From: Oasisia sp. SBJ-2009 | Taxonomy: Eukaryota > Annelida > Polychaeta > Sabellida > Siboglinidae | Direction of reading: 5' to 3' | Length of the DNA: 64,000 nt | Assembly (NCBI GenBank): GCA_964017155.1 | Contig: OZ024861.1 | Location: forward strand, 28,404,733 to 28,468,732 | Shown here: positions 36,337-61,300 of the stretch, one piece after another | Layout: each line of letters starts with the position of its first letter | How positions within the stretch are numbered: position 1 is the first letter of the stretch | Made by a program: the position numbers and the translations under genes | Notes under the pieces: model-generated | The model's database searches: none | What the model was told of the DNA's origin: nothing | The model's input: only the letters and a program-made list of their open reading frames with translations

Positions 36337-37515
36337 ATGGTGCGTACTTTCGGAATATCGATCTTCATGATAATATTGTTGATCAAAATACGGCAAAGTG
36401 ACAGTGCCCCAGCGGCACCCGCGCTGACGTTCCATTCCCAGACAGGCAACTGCACTTTGCCTGGACTGGACAAGTGCTTCTGTTCGTGGATCAGCGGCAA
36501 CGACGGACGCCTTGATGCTGTTAACTGCACGGGCGTTGGCTTCAAGGACATGTCAGTTCTAGACGTCATTAATGATACAGTCAAAACGATTGTTTTTACC
36601 GGCAACGACCTGACAACACTCAACGTGAGCGTATTGAAGTCGGCAACCAACCTGAAAAATCTGGATCTGTCATCGAACAACATCAACTCTATTATGCCCG
36701 GTGGTTTCGCTGCACTACAGCACCTAGAAGAACTAAACCTGAACAATAACAGTTGGATGGTTATGGAAGACACGGAGCTGGTCTTTGAGAACGTCACCCT
36801 AAAGAAACTATACCTAAACAATGCCTTTGAAAGCAGAATCAACGCAACGATGGCGCATGCAACACCCCTGTCCTACGTGTTTGGCAGCAAGTCTGTTATG
36901 GGCAGTCTCGAGGACCTACACCTCGCGTCAAACGATATGTACTTTGTGGACTCAGAAATATTGTGCAACATGCCAAAGCTACGATATCTGGATCTTTCAC
37001 ACAACCACATCTATAAACTACCTTGCAATGCGACCTGTCTGGGTGGTGTGCAACACCTGTTATTTCAGAATAACAGTCTGAGCCACATATCTCCGGAGTG
37101 CATCTCTTCGATACAACAGCCGGCTTTAAAGACACTGAAATTAAATATCACTGATAACCCATTCACATGTGACTGTCACATGCGTCCTCAATATGAATGG
37201 ATGCTGAACAGTTCATCTTCAGCACATTTCTATCATGACACTGACAAATATAAACTCCTATGCCACTTCCCACAGAAGTGGGCTGGTCAGCCAATATTAC
37301 ATTTGAACTACAGTGATTTTGTGTGCCTGGCACCCGACTCGGGGAACAGACAAATGAAATTTATACCAATTATATTTGGTGTGATTTTTGCTCTAGTAGC
37401 TGTTGTCGTTCTGCTGTTTGTCTGCAGTAAAAGACACCAAATCAGAAAACTTTTCCGAAGCAGACATGGTGATACATCGATGATGACAGCAGGCTACACA
37501 TCCATGGATGCTTAA
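36337..37515 (+). CDS. single-exon leucine-rich-repeat type I membrane protein (TPBG/5T4-like)
   Basis: A 392-residue protein on the cell surface. The start ATG at 36337 has a good context (AAGATGG). Order: signal peptide, about residues 1-23 (hydrophobic FGISIFMIILLI); LRRNT cysteines (NCTL...CFCSW...VNC); LRRs with LKNLDLSSNNI, LEELNLNNNS, LEDLHLASNDM and LRYLDLSHNHI; LRRCT (NPFTCDCHM ... LLCHFPQKW ... DFVC); transmembrane helix about 342-362 (FIPIIFGVIFALVAVVVLL); a 30-residue basic then Ser/Thr-rich tail. Several N-x-S/T sequons are visible. The CDCHM...CHFP...LN..DF.C cap and intronless layout resemble trophoblast glycoprotein (5T4/Waif1), a Wnt-modulating LRR protein in vertebrates. That function is not shown here. 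Other small LRR receptors remain possible. Confidence 0.85.
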   Translation: MVRTFGISIFMIILLIKIRQSDSAPAAPALTFHSQTGNCTLPGLDKCFCSWISGNDGRLDAVNCTGVGFKDMSVLDVINDTVKTIVFTGNDLTTLNVSVLKSATNLKNLDLSSNNINSIMPGGFAALQHLEELNLNNNSWMVMEDTELVFENVTLKKLYLNNAFESRINATMAHATPLSYVFGSKSVMGSLEDLHLASNDMYFVDSEILCNMPKLRYLDLSHNHIYKLPCNATCLGGVQHLLFQNNSLSHISPECISSIQQPALKTLKLNITDNPFTCDCHMRPQYEWMLNSSSSAHFYHDTDKYKLLCHFPQKWAGQPILHLNYSDFVCLAPDSGNRQMKFIPIIFGVIFALVAVVVLLFVCSKRHQIRKLFRSRHGDTSMMTAGYTSMDA

Positions 37516-39576
37516 AATGGTTCACATCCATAATTTGGTAGGGAAAAAGGACAGTCACAGATATTGCATAGTGTAGAAGTAATGGCACGTATAAGTACTG
37601 TGTAAGTATGTGTAGGGCACAATGACACCACTGAGTTTTTATTAGACATGAATTCAATGTTTATTGAAAAACCATGTGAACGAATACAGGTCTGCCATAT
37701 ATATAACAGTATAACAGGAATAGTTTTTTGTCAACAGCTACAACATGACATACTTCCCAGATCATTTGAGTTGGTGTTCAAATGATGAATGTGTCCATTG
37801 ACACAAAATCAGAATTACTTCACATTTGCTATTACTCTAATGCATCTGCTAATGTTCCACTTTGTTCCACTAATGGTGCTACAGACTGGATAGCATGAGC
37901 ACTATCAGCATGTTAGTATGTGGTACATTTATATTTATCAACGTACCTATGGTTTGTAGTCTTTGTACCCTGCAAAGTCATTATATATGGCTCGGGACTA
38001 TTAAGTACTGTAGTAGTATTCAGTACCTAGTTGATAGAAGTCTAGTGTCTCTGCATGTCTTTGATTTCAAGATACTTGTACGTACAATGGTCAAGTCAAG
38101 AAGATTTGAGGAACATGGTTTATTGCAAAATCACATGCTTCTAATTTGAAGTGCAATGTGTTCAACCCACTTGTATTATTACTAAATTGTAAGCTGCTAT
38201 ATTATATATAATGCATTACATGTGTATCTGCATTTTTAAGAGCAATGTTGAAAGTTACTATATCTAGGTTGCCTCAGGGTAGTGTGCTTCTAGTGATACT
38301 TGCAGTGAGATACGTATACATGTATATTAAATATTTTATATATTGCTGGACATGATCAGGTAGATAGTTGATTGATCAGACGTTGCATGCTGCTTGCATT
38401 TGTTACTGACAGCATACATTTAAAATGTGTGAACAAATCTTGTCAAGTGTATTTTAAGTACTATGATGATTTTACCTTATCATGATGCATGTATTTACAT
38501 TTGCCTTTGTCTTATACTTGTGCTTAGCCTGTGATTACAAGAGCATGTATTGTTTGTTCGAGCAGAACAAAATGAACAGTCATATTTAGATTATTGCTTT
38601 TCTTGCAAGTACCGAGGTAGTGCAGTTCTGCTCGTTTGATGTTATGCGGTATCAATATATCATGTAGTGTTTTATGCTGTGTAGGGTTGTAGGACTTAAG
38701 ACGATAGTGACTTCATACATGATATTATATTTGTATAGATCTCAGAGTAGTGTAATACTAAATATACAATTTTTGACACGTGGCTCCCATGTTAGTGACA
38801 CCCACTGTGTTAAGAGGAGTCCCATTTGAGTGTTAGTAAAAAATAAAACCATTATTCAGACTTTGTTATGTTGCTTCATTGTATTGTTTATGTAAATTTA
38901 TTTATATACTATCCTTGTGAGCTAGAGAATACAGTGTAAAAATCTATAAATAATATGTACTTGTTTGTTGCTGCACAATTAACCAATGACATTATGCGGG
39001 TTTTTTTTATTTTTGGTTGTCTTGCTATTATAATTGACAAACAGAACATTTGCTCTGAGGATGATGGCACTGGTAAGGGAAACTTTCTTTCATCAGGCCC
39101 CACACTATTCGTCAGATAAGTTTGTAAACATTGCTATGATGGTGTAAATATATTAACATAATACTTCAAAGCGTAACAAACATTGATGTCAGACAAATCA
39201 ACTTCTGACCCTTCCTAAAAGAAGTCATTTTATATCGAACAACACATTTCTAAGGGGTTTCCTCCTCACAAGCCAGAGCTGTTTGCCGTGCAAACTTAAC
39301 CTAGGCAAAGTGGAAGTTAGCCGAGTCAAGCTAATAATTGACTTCAACAGTTGTGACTGCATCAGCCGTGAGGACAGTGCAAATAGCCAAATACCCTGAT
39401 GACGACTGATATGTATTCCATACCGGATAGATTATTACTGGAATCGCAATCTAATGACTCGTTCGCATTCTAATCGTTGCATCACGATTAGCTGAAATAT
39501 GTTTATTATGGTCGGCTGCATGACCTGGTGTGAACCCTAGTCTAGATCCAATGAATGATTTCATCGGCTGAGCTTT

Positions 39577-39750
39577 AAATAAGGATACCTTTTTATCAAA
39601 TAATGCTGTATTATAAAAACTATTCAGAATTAAACTTATATTAACACAAAATAAATAGAAATACAAATTTGCAGTTGTTTATAAAAAATATATATTACGG
39701 CAGTGTCCGTGAGGTGGCAGCATTGTATAGATCACGCGGATACCAAACAA
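39577..39750 (+). repeat. dispersed repeat, near copy of 1216-1390
   Basis: Starts AAATAAGGATACCTTTTTAT and includes CAAATAATGCTGTATTATAA, CAGTGTCCGTGAGGTGGCAG and AGATCACGCGGATA, matching 1216-1390 in the same orientation with only scattered changes. Confidence 0.85.
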
Positions 39751-41486
39751 AAGCACAGAGTTAGATCATTAATCTTTCCCCTATAAACTAGAGTGACAAG
39801 CTGGCCCGCTGCACTGAGGCCGCGGTGGACCACTGGCCATAATTCACATAGCATGGCAGAAAGTGCCAGTACTCACTGGCAGGATATATAGAATAGAACT
39901 GTTGAGCAACGCAATAAATGTCAAAAAAGTCTGCTAAGACGAAATTTTTAACTTGGATGTGTGTCGTTCTGCCCCTAGCCCTAGGCCATATAAGACAGCT
40001 CATGATTAATTTCTGGTGTAGACCAGCAGGGCCAGCTGTTGAATGTTTTGAGTTGGTTCACTGTGTTGGGGTAGGGATCTAAATATTGGTCACTGTGGTT
40101 CCTCGGCTATGTGAATAATGATCCAGTGGGATGGGTTGTAGCCTCCAGCTTATATAGTCATTAAGGGAAGGGTTGTGAGCTGGAAATGAGTTTAACCTGA
40201 GGTCAATATCCCAGATGGCTACTCTGTCTCTGGCCAGTTCGGTGGTTGCCACTGATGTGAACAACGTTAATCCATTTGGGGACATGCTGGCTACAACAGT
40301 CATTGTGAACTAGCAAGTATGGTTATTTCCTGTGTAGCGTACAACTGTACCAACCGACAGAAAACAGGATCCAGAGTCTCTTTCCACATGTGAGAATCTC
40401 AGTTATACAATATATAGCTTAGGTTATAGTCTGCGAACATAGTTATGTTCCACTGCCATTAATTTAGGAAATTAATAGTTTTAAGACATTACAGTCATAT
40501 GAAAATTGATCAACAATAATACATGTTAATTGGATGAATTATGTACCAAACCGATTTTTAATAATATTACAGTGCATAGTCGTAGTGTGAGTGACATATT
40601 TTATATTAATCTAATAGCCTAATTATAATATGGTACTATTTTATGACTACTAATTATTGATAATGGGTACTGCCTTCTGCAGATTTCCAGATACCTGAAT
40701 GCCTTGCAAAGTGAAACTGTGCATGGTCATTTTAAGGAAACCTGTTACCATGACATCCCTGCTGTTTTGTTGTAGTTTGTCTAATTTTATTTATTTATTG
40801 TTATTACTATTGACACTATCTTAATATTACTACTTTTCTACCTTTTCTACTACTGTTGTTGCTAGTATATAAATGTTGGCAGCTCTGTTTTGTTGTTGTT
40901 TTCCCTATTCTCTCATCCACTTTGCATATAGTCTGTTTTTTAATCTGTAAAATTGTAATTAATTATATAGGTGTGGGTGTTCTCTCCAATGTCTTTGGAG
41001 GACGGGCTTCAGTTGGTTGATTTTTAAATGATTTTTTTGTAAAACGCCACAACAATTGTGGATCTGGTAGAATAACAAATTAAATAGTACTAAGCTATAC
41101 TCACCTCTCACACAGCGAGACACTGTATACTAAGTATAAGCCTGTTGATTTGTTTCATACTGGCATATCAGAGAGTCAACTGTTTGAACACATTGTACAC
41201 AATTAAACAACACTGGCTAACAGATGTTAGTAAATAAATAACGTGATAATTATGTAGAAAACTTGGTGCAGTCCTATGGCTGTGTATATACAGGCACTGC
41301 AGTGGCCTTTCTGCCGTGCTATAGCCTGGCTGTCACCGGGCGTGTTGACTTCAAAGTATCATGTGTCAACTGATAGCGGCCAAGCGATCTCGTACTAGTG
41401 GCGTATTCTATTTATATCTATGGTTAAGCCAGAGAAGATCTTCTCTGGTTAAGCGAGACTACGGTCAGCTGCGTAACTACGAGGGG

Positions 41487-41531
41487 CTAACAGTGCTGCC
41501 ACCTCACGGAGTCTGGGTAACCGAGGCTACT
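41487..41531 (-). repeat. inverted copy of the GTGAGGTGGCAGC repeat
   Basis: The reverse complement reads GTAGCCTCGGTTACCCAGAC then TCCGTGAGGTGGCAGCACTG, nearly identical to 881-916. Confidence 0.8.
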
Positions 41532-42136
41532 TGCTGACCGTGTAGTGGCTTCTTGCTAACCATTCCACTCACGTACACCTAATGTCAATCTTGTCAAAAG
41601 TACTTTCAACCTGCCCCAAACCTAAACACTAACCCTAATCCTTCTTCCACATGCGAGCAACCAAAACATGGGCATTTGTACGTAAGCGGTTAGCAAGAAT
41701 TAAGCCATTACCGGCCGACAGGGATGTAGAGGATGAGACGATTCCTAACGACGGGAAGTTCTTGTAAATTATGTTAGTTCATAAAGGCAAAGCTAGTGGG
41801 ATACTAATCCATTGGGCAGAAAGTCCGACAGGCTTATGCCATCTCTCTGGGTTCACCGTGCATCATTATAGCCGCAATATCTCTGTGACCGTTCATCAAC
41901 TGTTACCACAATTATACTTATGTTTCCAAAAAAAGTTCCTTAATAGGAATTTGACGTGAATTCACGGTAAACTCTGTAAATGGACGCACACACGGACGCA
42001 CGGACGGAGAGAGCCATGAGGAGGGTTCACATTATAAGAATTAGGAAAATTTATTTGTCCCAACAGAAAAGCCTGAAAAGCTAAATTAATTATACAGACG
42101 TTGCACATGACACGCACGCACGACCACGTGTTATAT

Positions 42137-42544
<408 letters not shown>

Positions 42545-42914
42545 CAATAGTTGTGATGCGGATGTCGTCGAAGGAGTCATAAGACCAATTAAGGCTGAAG
42601 CAAACAGGATACAAAATAGCGCTGGTGTTGCGTTAGTAATGCCACTAGTCCGCACACGACAGATGACTCAAACAAACATGTAATCAGATACTACGAACGG
42701 TGAAGTTTTTGAGGCGGACTTTGAACTCTGCATAAGTACGCCAGGTGGAGTGACTGTTTGCGGCGTGACTCAACACAGGCATTCGGCGGCAACCAGGAAG
42801 TTCCGTCAAGCTGGTCCCGAAAAAGGGGAGTTTTATGCGTGGTTTTGTCAATCCTACTACACTAGCCCCTGCGGGACTGAGGGAGTGTATTCGTACTTCG
42901 GGAGGTCGTACAGG

Positions 42915-54212
<11,298 letters not shown>

Positions 54213-54620
54213 ACATCTGCAATACAGCGACAGCCAGGATGTCGGAAGCATAAGATTAATTGTTCCGATTTATATCAATAACTCGTTTGTTATCGAAATA
54301 TCATGGCAGTGTGCAACTTAATAGGCACCAATTGAAGGTAACGTTCGACAACCGCCGTAGTGTATTAATGGCATTTAATGATATATTAGCATCCAATTGA
54401 TCACAGCTAAATATCATCATAATAATTTTTATTATGTTCAAGTTTTAAGAAAATATATAATTCCGGGCACATGTTAGTTTAGTTGCTATTATATTACATT
54501 TGTTGCTATTATACTGTACTTGGCACTGGATAGAACAGATAGCTCATGCTGCAATTACATACTCATACATAAATATGATATATAAATATGCATTATACAA
54601 CAATATATATAATATACATC

Positions 54621-54713
<93 letters not shown>

Positions 54714-54853
54714 CATACATTATAATGTGTGTATATCGTGTGATTTTCTGCGTGCGGATTATACAATTATAGCAGTCTAAACAAGCTAATGACAACAGCT
54801 ACTATAATCGCGGCATGTATCAGTCGAATCTACATGTAATGCAAAAGAATAAA
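54213..54853 (+). other. BPI 3' UTR with polyadenylation signal
   Basis: Follows the TAA at 54210-54212. AATAAA at 54848-54853 is the best candidate signal. A (TA)n tract fills about 54626-54710. Confidence 0.5.
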
Positions 54854-55734
54854 GTATATTGTAATTATTGAATTGGTCACACGTCTACTTTGTTCTGTTC
54901 AAGCAAGAACATAGTTCGAGCTCGCAGTATTGGTCGAACAGTGCGTGTCAGTTGTCCTATGATACGTTCATATTCTACAATATTAATTTCAACATCTTAA
55001 TTAATTAATTCGGATTATATCGATGTAATCAAAATATTTTATGATAACATTATTATGATTTTACAATGATACTACGGGCTTCATACATTATGTTGGTATG
55101 TTGTAGCAACCCTTTACAAATTACAGCGTATGATTACCTATGTACATTTACTACATAGTTTGTAGCATGTTGAAATACGATTGTCGTAGATTTTACCATT
55201 GTATTAGTATCATTATCCCAGTTCTGAAGACATCATGTCTTGCGTGATTGCATTGATGTAGTTGTTTATGTTTCACGTACAAGCGTAAACACGTGGAGCT
55301 TCATTAAATACCTGGTATTGTCAAAACGACACAGATATTTCTTGCACTGTCTGCATCTGCACTGTAATACAACACTCAGAGACATGTAACAATTATTGAA
55401 TAATAACTTGAAGGAGTACATTACATTTTAAAAGTACACGAAACAAGTACGTTTTGTTAAAATTATACCTGCATTGCCTCATTATAGCATCATGCTTTGC
55501 AATGTTATTAGTATTTGTTATTTGCACTTTCGCGTTGCAGACGTAGTTAACTAAATCATGGCAAATAAGTAAGTAAATTATTAAAATTATTATTACAAAT
55601 AAAGTAAAATTAGTATTCTTAAATGTCCAATACATGTTCAAAACTTTGCTAAAAAGTCCACAAAATTACAAACAAATATACCAAACGTTTATACACAGTA
55701 ATTAATACTCTGTCTAAATAAAGGAAGAAGGAAT

Positions 55735-56085
55735 CCATTACGACCAAAGACAACATGGCGAAAGACACTAATGGCAGAGCTACAAGATAATTTGTATTTC
55801 ATGATTTAGATGATATGAGCCTGGAGGTTGGAGTGAAGGAAAGTTCTGAGAAGACATTGGTTCGTGAAGAGTACACTGGCTGGGGAAAAATGGGAGATGA
55901 AAAACTGGCAGAGAGTAGATGCCCAAAAAATGGAAGCGAGGAAGACCGAAATTGAGATGGGAGATTGTATTAAAAGTGGCCTCGAGAGAGTGGGAAAGTG
56001 GCAGAGAGAAGAAATTGGAGACTGCTGACAGAGAACGTAGTAAGAAGAAAGTGAGAGGAAGAAAAAAGACAATGGGATTTTAATT
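55735..56085 (+). mobile_element. LINE ORF2 C-terminal fragments, possibly two copies
   Basis: LRPKTTWRKTLMAELQD (about 55738-55790) and KKWKRGRPKLRWEIVLKVA (about 55925-55980) are two versions of the G-R-P-K-x-x-W-x-x-x-V-x-x-D-L terminal motif of RTE/R1-type polymerases. The second ends at TAA near 56082. They are fragments with no complete domain. Confidence 0.55.
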
Positions 56086-56458
56086 CATGGTTTTATTTTC
56101 TTGAATATGAATTGAATTAATATTCAAGAAAATAAAAAAAGGCAATTTGACCCTAGTTTAGTAACCGGAAAACAGTGACAATAATTACATTTTCATTGCT
56201 CTGTCAACTCTTATGCGGCAGCCAACGACAGGAGTGGAGAGTTCCTAATTTAATCCAGTAATCTGCCAACGTATGATCGCGAGTTGGTCAATAGCCGTTT
56301 TGGTGTCTTGTTGTTGAAATCACGGCACGGTATAGAGCAGGCTTATACCGTGACGTGAGATTTAACAAGATTTAACAAAATTGCCACCTAGAGAATCAAC
56401 TCTAGATGGCAGGTGGACAAGGAAGCCGTTTGGCTTATCGAGAGTCCAACCTATCTAT

Positions 56459-57445
56459 CTAAGTATACCCCGCCCGTCTTAGGTATATGTCAATTTTAGT
56501 TTTAAATATATTAACACTACTAGCACTTACACAATCAGCTGATAATATGTTCCATTCGTTTACTATTCTTTGAGAAAATGATAATTTTCTAATATCTAGT
56601 CTACACTGCTTCTTTGCTAATGTAACTCCATGTCCTCTAGTCCTTCTCGCTTCCTTGACCGTGAAAAAAATATTTCTGTCAATATTTTCATACCCATTCA
56701 ATATTTTAAAAACCTCAATCTGATCTCCTCTCAATCTTTTGGTTTCTAGTGTTGTTAGACCACATTCTTTTAGACGCATTTCATAACTAATATTCCTGAG
56801 TTTTGGTATCATTTTTGTTGCTCTCCTTTGTACTCTTTCTAGCATATCAATATCCTTCTTGCGATATGGCCTCCATGCTTGTATACAATATTCTAAATGA
56901 GGCCTAACTATTTGTTTATAAAGCGGTATTATTAGTTCTTTTTCTTTGTACACTATATTTCGCCTAATTAATCCAAGAATTTGGTTTGCCTTCGCTGCTG
57001 CAATTCCACACTGCTCTGATACCTTTCCTTTACAGTAGTATTTAGTACAGTACCACCCATTGTATATTGTGCATTTTCATTCCCATGTCCTGTGTGGAGG
57101 CACTTACACTTTCCAAAGTTAAACAGCATTTGCCATTTCTCAGACCATTCTATCAACTTATTAAGATCATCTTGTAAATGCTGTCTATCTGCATCACTTT
57201 TAATTTTCCTAAACACTTTTGTGTCGTCCGCAAACTTCAACACCTTGCTTGTTATGTCATCATCCAAATCATTGATATATATTAAGAATAAAATAGGTCC
57301 CAATACTGATCCTTGCGGTACTCCACTCAAAACAGATTTCCAGTTTGAAACCTCCCCATCAACTACTACTCTTTGTCTTCTATCAATAAGCCATTTTTCT
57401 ATCCAGTTAATCATACTATTTTCTATGCCATAGTATTTATACAGA
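56459..57445 (-). mobile_element. 5'-truncated CR1-like LINE with reverse transcriptase core
   Basis: A minus-strand frame 57414-56968 contains LSGVPQGSVLGPILFLIYIN and VLKFADDTKVF, the template-grip and catalytic FADD motifs of a non-LTR reverse transcriptase. A second frame 56953-56459 continues with LEYCIQAWRPYRKKDIDMLE, ERVQRRATKMIP and VNEWNILSADCV. A frameshift near 56,970-57,010 separates them. The 5' end is lost near 57445, and the 3' UTR runs to about 56360. It is dead but relatively young judging by how few stops it has. Confidence 0.85.
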
Positions 57446-57781
57446 GATGCGCAAGTTCAGCGAAGGACTCGTCTTGCCGTGCATTGTTGTTGTTAATTGA
57501 CAAGGTGCGACGTCGGGACGTACGCGTTAATGATCGCCAATAGTGAGCCACTGGACAGGCGAAGTTGAATCACAGCAACTCCGTCCGACAGTGATCAGTG
57601 GCGCATAACTCTGTCTGTCAAATGCGTCGCAATGGCGAAGGCGAGACCGTAATATATTAATTGTGATTGCAAGCCGAGGAGGCGACAGTCGCCCGACCGT
57701 TCGTCGAAACCACCGGGCTTTTCGTCTCCTGCAGACAACAGAGATCGATATGTAGTCTGCCGAGGTCTTCGCTTAGCTGGT

Positions 57782-57888
<107 letters not shown>

Positions 57889-57896
57889 ATTTATAT

Positions 57897-58287
57897 CTAT
57901 GGCTGGTCACAATTCGATGTCGATGAGAGTCCCCGGATGTTGAACGTGCCAATGACGAACCGGGAGGGGGTCCCATACGTCCAAGTTCCTGTTTGGCCGT
58001 CTGTAATGTTTTCGTTTTCGTAAGTAGGCGTATTGATGGTGTCATATACAGCCGGCGTCTTATCTATGTCCCCAGACCGTGTGTGGACGTAGTTGTCTCC
58101 TTCAGACTCGGGTGTTCTTCTCTTCGCGCACTGGATCCTGGAAATACAGACACGCATCAATGTACCATTGGCCTATTTTGGAATGTTATCGTGGAAACGG
58201 TACACATAAGGTATTTTTGGTCGCATCAACACTAATTTGATAACTTTGCATAGAGAGACATACAATCTGGAATCGGTCAATGCATAT

Positions 58288-58349
<62 letters not shown>

Positions 58350-61300
58350 TATTGAACAATATCAGGGTGGTTTCGTTTTAATGTTTCTTAATTTGTGCAG
58401 ACATTTGTGTCTGTCTGCATATACGTCCGGACTTCTTGAATCCTTCAGATGTGTGTATGCGTATATAAGCACATTACATCGAAAACAAAAACGATCGTTG
58501 CTTGGTTATGGGCCCAATCAATTACTGGCCTAGCTAAAGTTACATAATGGGTATTTTGGCTAGTTATAATATAATCCATCGAGTAGTATCATACCTTGTA
58601 ACGTGAATCACTATACCAAGGACCAAGGCAACGGTGGTGGCGCCAAATGCGATCATCAATATGTGTTCTGAAAAATATACAAACGTGCAATTTAGATTGA
58701 AGAAGTCTACGCTAGTTCAATCGTGGCATGCACAGTCATTACTTGCACTCAAGGTATATGCCATGTCCAATGAATTTCCATGGATAATGGTTGCAGCAAC
58801 AGTTAACTCAACTAACCTCATCTTCCAATAGTCAAACATTCTTAAGCAGCAGCTACGATGAAGAACCTTGCCTTATACTCCTCGAAGAAGTTGGTACGAC
58901 TGGCGCTATTCTGTGTGAGTATGGTGGACGTTTGGACACCTATTTCTGGACATACTCTCGGGCCCACTACGTCTTCAACGATTATAATTTCTACATGTTC
59001 GACTAGTGAATGGGTTGTCACGTGTTCATACCAAACAACCTGCGGCCATGTATAGTTGCATTACGTTTCAGATCAACTAAACCTTTAGCAACATACAGAA
59101 GTATTTGTCAGGCAGTCTGGCCATTATAGGTTGACTTGGTTGATATAGTTTTTTCTCGATTGATTCTGACAGCCAATATACTCTAAAAACAGAAAATGCC
59201 TGATACATTTTTTTTATCCTTGAGCAATTTTCATAATTCAAGATGGCCGCCGATAGCATGTGTTTACCGGAATCACTATAGAACGCTAACCCTTTGCACG
59301 ATTTCGATGAACTTGGGGTCCATTGGTAGGTTATCGATGATGCTCGATCCATTGAGCATGGTCCCATTGACCTCAACGGTTCATATCAAGGTCATATGGC
59401 AAGATCATGGACATTTTGGCTCAAAAGTACAACAAAATATTTTTTTCACACAATGTCTAATTTTCAACATTCTCATTTCAAGTGTAGATTTAATGGCAGA
59501 AGATTGTCTTTTCAAGCGTGTGCTTGGGAGATGTCCGGTGAAATAGAAACTTTCCCGAAGTCAGCCTGATGGAGCGAGACTGCGCAACACCATTGATGCC
59601 AGCATTCAGTATGGTGACTCCTTGCATGTTGAATTGCAGGAGCAACTGGACGCCAACGAAAACCGGCAAGTGAGTTATCACAGGTCTTGCATCACCTGGT
59701 ATCTAACACATGCACCAGAATCTTAAACGGGTGAAAGATGTTCCCCGGTGAAACGTAAGAGACGTTCAGCCATTCCTCTCTTCAAATTTAGGGAGCACTG
59801 CATCTATTGTGGTGAAACATGTGCTATAGATAAAGCATGCAAGAATCCCAACCGATGGGTGCCTGTCTATCTGGTGACCGAGGTGGACACAAAGGAAGTG
59901 GATGAAAGGGGCAAACATGTAACGAGCAAGGACAGAATCCTAAAGCAGTGCAAGGTCAGCGCTGATGATTGGGCAGATGTGGTGATGATGCGCGTCACCG
60001 GCGCCCCCAGCGACTTGCATGCATCAGACGCAAGATATCACAAGGACTGTTTGAGCAGATTCTTCAGCCAACGAAGTGATCCATGTGATAGCAAAGAAGG
60101 CAACAAAGACACGGACGATACACAGCAGTCAGTAAGTGTGAGGCAACTCATCACAGAGATGCGAGCTGATCGTACGAAAATATGGGATTCAGTGGGCTTG
60201 CAGGAACGTTTCACAGAGCTTGTGGGTCGCTGCATGAAGAGAAGTGGTTTGTTGAGGATGTTATCTCTCCATGCGGATGGTCTGGTTATCCTGTCCGCTC
60301 CCGGGTACCGCAAGGTCGCAATGTTCCACGACAATGCCACGGCAACATTTAAAGTGACAAAAGACGACGAAGAAGAAGACAATATCGACGCTGCCCTGCA
60401 TGTTATCGTCAAAGCGATCAAGGCAGTGGTAGTTACCATAGAGTATGAAAACAATACATACACACGGAATATCTCCATGTCTATTGCTGCTGGGTCTGTT
60501 TCCGGAACCATCCAGTTGCTGCTACAAAAGCTGTCGCCTTCACTTGAAGCTGAATCATTGACATCACTCCTCATCGGAAACATAGTGACCAATGTGTTGC
60601 GCAATCATGCAACTCCTCTTCAAATTGCTCTTGGGGTACTGATTAATCGAAAGAAGATTATTAAACACATGTTCGACTACAAGGTGACTTGTTCCTACGA
60701 CGAATTGCGGCGATACAAGAAGTCCTCTGCAGTGGCGAGATACACAAATCGGAGAAGAGAGGAGAGAGTCCCTGTTACACTCTCCGGTCTCATTCAGCAT
60801 AATGCAGATAAACTCACTGGCCATGATAGAGTGTTTCCTAGAGTCAGACAACACCAACGAACCTCAATCATTTCATCGTATATCCAAAGACGAAATGACG
60901 AAACCATACAGTAACTACCATTATTTATTATTTCAGAGCATGTCCACAGATGAGAATGAGACGCCTGAATTCAATGGATTCAACACTCGTGCCAGCAGCC
61001 GACAGGGTTTGTCCACGAAGAACAATTCCCACGTAAATTACCTTCCTCTGATCGACGCCAAACCGTCGGATCCCAGCACCATCCCCTCGTCGATGATGAA
61101 AGCTTAGAGGCTCACGAATGCGAAAGGTCAACACTGGGTCATATATACCACTGATCTACAGCTCTACAAGGTGACATGCCAGATCCTTTGGAACGACATT
61201 GTGAAGTTCACAGCCTTCATTCCTCGTCTTGGGGGAATGCACTTCCTCGTGAGTTTCATTGGAACGGTCGGTGCGAATGCAGCAGATAGTGGGTTGACAG

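Noticed and set aside
36306..36842. 178-codon minus-strand frame antisense to the LRR gene
   Set aside because: Complementary shadow of LRR coding sequence without features of its own.
56459..57414. Functional reverse transcriptase gene
   Set aside because: It is 5'-truncated and split by a frameshift between the catalytic core and the C-terminal part.
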